DNA of 8,373 nucleotides from Desulfobacterales bacterium S5133MH16 (GTDB lineage Bacteria; Desulfobacterota; Desulfobacteria; Desulfobacterales; UBA11574). The first letter of the stretch is position 1. Every line of letters starts with the position of its first letter. The DNA lies in NCBI GenBank assembly GCA_001751005.1, contig MAXL01000006.1:1-8373 (forward strand). The letters run 5' to 3'. A program made the position numbers and the translations under genes. Positions 5,212 through 8,373 of the stretch are shown piece after piece. The notes beneath the pieces are model-generated. The model saw only the letters and a list, made by a program, of their open reading frames with translations. It made no database searches and was not told where the DNA came from.

Positions 5212-5221
5212 GGGCAAGATC

Positions 5222-7402
5222 ATGCTTACGGACCTTTCCGGCCAGATTGAAAGAATTACATACACGAACGACGAGACCGGTTTCACCATTGCCAGAGTAA
5301 AAGTTTACGGGCAAAAGGATCTTGTAACCGTTGTGGGACACCTTATATCTGCAGCTCCCGGAGAAATCCTCAACATGCGTGGCGAGTGGGTTAATCATCC
5401 CAGATTTGGCGAGCAGTTCAAGGTGGTAGAATCCAAGACCACGGTTCCGGCAACCGTTTATGGAATTCGAAAGTATCTGGGTTCCGGACTCATCAAAGGG
5501 CTCGGACCTGTCATGGCCGGCAGAATCGTTAAAAAATTTGGAGAACAAACGCTTGATGTCATCGAAAATGAAATCCAAAAGCTTTCTCGGGTCAACGGTA
5601 TCGGCAAAAAACGTATCGCCATGATACAAAAGGCATGGAATGAGCAGAAAGAGATTCGTGATGTCATGCTGTTTCTTCAATCTCACGGAATCAGTTCCGG
5701 CTATGCCACGAAAATATTCAAACAATATGGGAATCGATCCATTGCGGTGGTGAAAGACAACCCCTATCGTCTTGCAACGGATATTTTCGGGATAGGATTT
5801 GTGATCGCCGACCGTATCGCCTCAAAACTGGGATTTCCTGAAGATTCACACTTGAGGGTTGAAGCAGGCATTCTCTATGTCCTCAATCAGCTCTCAGATG
5901 AGGGGCACGTTTTTTATCCATATGAACCTCTTATAAAAAAGAGTCAGGAAATCCTTGGCGTTGGAAAAGATGTGGTTGTCAAGGCACTCGGCCATATCGC
6001 CGTTGAACGGAAGGTAATTGTTGAAGATATAAACAAAAGCATCGAAGAATTTAAAAGCAACAACAAAGCCGTATACCTGGCTAAATTTCATTTATGCGAA
6101 ACCAGCATCTCCGAACGGTTGAAAACACTCCTAACATCACCTAAATCTATCCGCCATGTCGCATCAGAAAAGGCGATAGATTGGGTCCAAACACAGCTAA
6201 ATATTACCCTGGCGGAAAAACAGATCGGAGCCATACAATCTGCTCTTACAAGCAAGATCATGATCATTACCGGCGGACCGGGCACCGGTAAAACGACAAT
6301 TATCAATGCGGTGTTAAAAATCTTTTCCAAGCTTAACGTAACAACTCTGCTGGCTGCACCAACGGGCAGAGCAGCAAAACGGATGAGTGAAACAACGGGT
6401 CATGAGGCCAAAACCATTCACCGCCTGCTGGAGTTCAGTTTTATTAAGGGAGGCTTTCAAAAAAACCAAGAAAACCCCCTCAATTGCGATCTTCTCATAC
6501 TGGATGAGGCCTCCATGATAGACACTATTTTAATGCACCACCTGTTAAAGGCCGTTCCGCCTTTTGCGACTGTTATTCTTGTGGGAGACGTGAATCAGCT
6601 GCCATCAGTGGGAGCGGGAAATGTTCTCAATGATATTATTACATCAGGTGCGGTGCCGGTGGTGGAACTCAACGAGATTTTCCGCCAGGCCAAAGCGAGC
6701 CGGATTATTGTCAATGCTCATAAAATCAATAACGGTATTCTCCCGTCATTTGAAAACCATGTGCCCAACAACGATTTTTATTTTATCCGTCAGGAAGATC
6801 CTCAAAAAGTTCTTGAAATTATACTCGAGTTGACAAAAACACGTATCCCCCAACGCTTTGGTTTTGATGCGGTCGACGATATTCAAGTTTTAACGCCCAT
6901 GCACAAGGGAGTGGTGGGAGCCGAAAACCTCAATATGGAACTGCAGAAAGCACTCAATCCGGTTCAAGACTGCATCATACGGGGAAATCGGAAATTTCGA
7001 GTTAACGATAAAGTAATGCAGATCAGGAATAATTATGACAAGAAGGTTTTCAATGGTGACATCGGTAGAATTGCCGGTATCCGACCGGAGGAATATCAAG
7101 TAACTGTCACGTTTGACGGCAGGGATGTTGCCTACGAATTTTCCGAGCTTGATGAAATCGTTTTGGCCTATGCGGTCTCAGTGCACAAATCACAGGGTTC
7201 AGAATATCCGGCAGTGGTAATCCCCATTCTTACCCAGCATTATATCCTGCTGCAGCGCAACTTGATTTACACAGCCATAACCAGAGGCCGGGATCTGGTG
7301 GTAATGGTCGGCACCCGGAAAGCCCTGGCCATCGGTGTAAATAACGACAAAACACAAAAACGCTATACTTTTTTACGACACAGATTGAATGGAACACTTT
7401 AA
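5222..7402 (+). CDS. recD2: ATP-dependent RecD2-type DNA helicase
   Basis: RecD2 is a superfamily 1B 5'-3' helicase acting in DNA repair and replication-fork maintenance without RecB/RecC. From ATG 5222 it is 726 aa, near D. radiodurans RecD2 (715). Order: N-terminal OB-like domain (1-73), tandem helix-hairpin-helix region (about 88-205, with NGIGKKRIA and FGIGFVIADRIA), Walker A GGPGTGKTT (351-359), motif Ia LAAPTGRAAKRM, motif II LDEASMID (D428/E429), motif III LVGDVNQLPSVGAG (453-466), SH3-like insertion (about 594-650), then VSVHKSQGSEYP (653-664) and YTAITRGRDLV (683-693). All motor motifs are intact. I chose 5222 over the longer in-frame ATG at 5186 because AAGGG sits 7 bases before 5222, while 5186 lies inside trmO and adds 12 residues (MYGYRTGYKGKI) unlike the family. 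It ends overlapping the convergent zinc-ribbon gene by 4 bases. No RecB or RecC gene is present. Confidence 0.95.
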   Translation: MLTDLSGQIERITYTNDETGFTIARVKVYGQKDLVTVVGHLISAAPGEILNMRGEWVNHPRFGEQFKVVESKTTVPATVYGIRKYLGSGLIKGLGPVMAGRIVKKFGEQTLDVIENEIQKLSRVNGIGKKRIAMIQKAWNEQKEIRDVMLFLQSHGISSGYATKIFKQYGNRSIAVVKDNPYRLATDIFGIGFVIADRIASKLGFPEDSHLRVEAGILYVLNQLSDEGHVFYPYEPLIKKSQEILGVGKDVVVKALGHIAVERKVIVEDINKSIEEFKSNNKAVYLAKFHLCETSISERLKTLLTSPKSIRHVASEKAIDWVQTQLNITLAEKQIGAIQSALTSKIMIITGGPGTGKTTIINAVLKIFSKLNVTTLLAAPTGRAAKRMSETTGHEAKTIHRLLEFSFIKGGFQKNQENPLNCDLLILDEASMIDTILMHHLLKAVPPFATVILVGDVNQLPSVGAGNVLNDIITSGAVPVVELNEIFRQAKASRIIVNAHKINNGILPSFENHVPNNDFYFIRQEDPQKVLEIILELTKTRIPQRFGFDAVDDIQVLTPMHKGVVGAENLNMELQKALNPVQDCIIRGNRKFRVNDKVMQIRNNYDKKVFNGDIGRIAGIRPEEYQVTVTFDGRDVAYEFSELDEIVLAYAVSVHKSQGSEYPAVVIPILTQHYILLQRNLIYTAITRGRDLVVMVGTRKALAIGVNNDKTQKRYTFLRHRLNGTL

Positions 7403-7563
7403 CTTTTACTGGAGGTTATGGTTTGGAAGGAAGTAATCTGCTGTTTAACTTTACGGCTTTTACATTTCGGACATTGGAATTTTTTCTTCTCATATTCAGA
7501 AATTTTCAAGATCACGGCAAAAGGCTTTTTACATTTTTCACAAACAAATTCGTATGTGGGCAT
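7399..7563 (-). CDS. FmdB-family zinc-ribbon small protein (54 aa)
   Basis: The translation starts MPTYEFVCEKCKKPF and continues to a second knuckle FQCPKCKS, ending TITSSKS. MPTYEFxCxxC is the hallmark N terminus of FmdB-family (CxxC_CXXC_SSSS) putative regulatory zinc ribbons. C8/C11 and C31/C34 form the expected four-cysteine zinc site. AAGGAG sits 8 bases before the ATG, supporting translation. At 54 codons it is easy to miss but credible. Its last 4 bases overlap the end of recD2 on the opposite strand. The family name comes from a proposed link to formamidase/amidase regulation, and the true role of most members is unknown. The gene stands alone here; alkD lies 147 bp upstream on the same strand. 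Confidence 0.88.
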   Translation of the reverse strand: MPTYEFVCEKCKKPFAVILKISEYEKKKFQCPKCKSRKVKQQITSFQTITSSKS

Positions 7564-7710
7564 GGTATAATCTCCTTTTACTTATGAAATTTTTTAATCC
7601 TCAAATACAGGATACCGGAAAGTAAAAACCGACAATAACCAAATTAATGTTTCCTTATTTAGGACTATACATGCTTATCACTAAGGCATCAACCTGTTTT
7701 CTCAATCATA
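7564..7710. other. Intergenic region between zinc-ribbon gene and alkD
   Basis: This is a 147-bp AT-rich gap, and both flanking genes are on the minus strand. It must hold the zinc-ribbon leader and either its promoter or the end of an alkD transcript. CTTA-GTGA-TAAG (minus strand, near 7675-7686) is a 4-bp hairpin too weak to call a terminator. I see no convincing promoter or RNA gene. Confidence 0.5.
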
Positions 7711-8373
7711 CTAAAAATCGCCCCTTAAATATTTTTGTCTTTTTGACTCCGGAAATTTTTCAATGGCATAGCGCAACATGGTGCGAGGCATTCTTTTATG
7801 ATGTTTTTTCAGGAATATCTCTTCAGTGGACATATGACGCTTGCCGATTTCTCGCAACATCCATCCTACGGCTTTATGAATCAAATCTTGGTCATCCGTC
7901 AGCAGGATTTTTGAAATTTTGAGTGTCTCCGAGTAGTTATCATACTTAATAAAATGGAATGTGGCCAATATTGCAATTCTTCGTTCCCACAAATTATTAG
8001 ATTTTGCAAGACGGTAAATAGGTTCTTTGCTTTTATCCATTAAGAAGGCGCCGACAATTTGGTGAGCCGAGCCGTCAACAAGATCCCAACTATTTATAAA
8101 TTTTGTGTTTTGTAAATACAGCTCATAAATTCTCTTTTTTACCGTTTCATTCCCCTTTGAATATTTGCTGACAAGCATCAAGAGTGCAAACAGCCGCTCC
8201 TCATGAATTGAGGACCTGAGTAATTGCATGACTTCCTTTATGGTTATGTCCGGATATTCTTTGACCAGTTTCCTTAATTCAGGAACTCTGACGCCTATGA
8301 AAACATCACCTTCACCATATTCACCGGGACCGGTTTTAAAAAATCTCTGTAAGACTTTAGCTTTTTCTTCACT
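7711..8373 (-). CDS. alkD: AlkD-family DNA alkylation repair glycosylase (N terminus cut by window edge)
   Basis: The frame stays open from the TAG at 7711 to the last base, giving 220 visible residues. The segment before the internal ATG at 8229 reads LQRFFKTGPGEYGEGDVFIGVRVPELRKLV in two parts, the typical AlkD N-terminal sequence. The gene therefore does not start at 8229; only about 10-15 residues, including the start, are missing. AlkD proteins are all-helical HEAT-like-repeat glycosylases that excise N3- and N7-alkylated purines without base flipping. Key residues are visible: SWDLVD gives W96 and D100 (like W109 and D113 of B. cereus AlkD), RRIAIL carries the conserved Arg, and VGWMLREIGK gives W171 (like W187). 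Full length near 235 aa fits the family. With recD2 nearby there are two DNA-repair genes in this section, but on opposite strands. Confidence 0.9.
   Translation of the reverse strand, partial: SEEKAKVLQRFFKTGPGEYGEGDVFIGVRVPELRKLVKEYPDITIKEVMQLLRSSIHEERLFALLMLVSKYSKGNETVKKRIYELYLQNTKFINSWDLVDGSAHQIVGAFLMDKSKEPIYRLAKSNNLWERRIAILATFHFIKYDNYSETLKISKILLTDDQDLIHKAVGWMLREIGKRHMSTEEIFLKKHHKRMPRTMLRYAIEKFPESKRQKYLRGDF

Noticed and set aside
5186..5221. Longer recD2 start inside trmO
   Set aside because: The 12 extra residues are unlike RecD2 and the Shine-Dalgarno AAGGG is correctly spaced only for the ATG at 5222.
5159..5725. 188-codon - strand ORF opposite the start of recD2
   Set aside because: It lies across the trmO end and the conserved OB/HhH region of recD2 and shows no family motif; it is a shadow frame.
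7670..7690. Small hairpin after the AlkD stop codon as a terminator
   Set aside because: The stem is only four pairs and no T tract follows on the minus strand.
7647..7922. 91-codon + strand ORF
   Set aside because: Most of it is antisense to the conserved C-terminal part of the AlkD gene and it has no convincing ribosome site.
1..8373. Defence system, prophage or mobile-element island
   Set aside because: RecD2 and the cNMP protein could hint at one, but all recognised genes are housekeeping types. There is no transposase, integrase, toxin-antitoxin pair, CRISPR repeat or tRNA-linked att site.

Overview
The window looks like ordinary chromosome from a mesophilic bacterium of moderate to low G+C. 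The protein families and the metabolic flavour (LeuC/LeuD-type hydro-lyase, FAH-family protein, stand-alone cyclic-nucleotide-binding protein, RecD2 helicase, FmdB-type zinc ribbon) would suit a Desulfobacterota (deltaproteobacterial, sulfate-reducer-like) genome. That placement is inferred from general resemblance and not from a marker gene. I found no rRNA, tRNA, CRISPR, insertion sequence or phage gene, and no gap between genes longer than about 190 bp.

Layout. (1) At the left edge on the + strand are the last 35 codons of an aconitase-superfamily large subunit and its complete small subunit (147-671). (2) A long run on the - strand is read from right to left. An uncharacterised 71-codon ORF (3495-3710) overlaps a 69-codon ORF (3323-3532). 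These are followed by a stand-alone cyclic-nucleotide-binding protein (2888-3316). After a 116-bp gap come ndk (2346-2771), trmJ (1561-2346, overlapping ndk by one base) and an FAH-family enzyme (697-1533). (3) A Tat-signal-bearing divergent polysaccharide deacetylase is on the - strand (3833-4609). (4) Across a 191-bp divergent intergenic region, trmO (4801-5211) and recD2 (5222-7402) form a two-gene + strand operon. (5) A 54-aa FmdB-type zinc-ribbon gene on the - strand (7399-7563) meets recD2 tail to tail with a 4-base overlap. (6) An AlkD-family DNA glycosylase on the - strand (7711 to beyond the right edge) lacks its first residues because the window ends.

How the genes fit together. Most are housekeeping functions: branched-chain or 2-hydroxyacid metabolism, nucleotide pools, anticodon-loop tRNA modification (TrmJ at position 32, TrmO at position 37), envelope polysaccharide turnover and DNA repair (RecD2, AlkD). 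The least explained part is 3323-3710. There, two unrecognised small ORFs overlap in different frames directly upstream of a cyclic-nucleotide-binding protein. Either the second is a real overlapping gene with its own strong Shine-Dalgarno sequence, or the two are halves of one gene broken or joined by a +1 frameshift.
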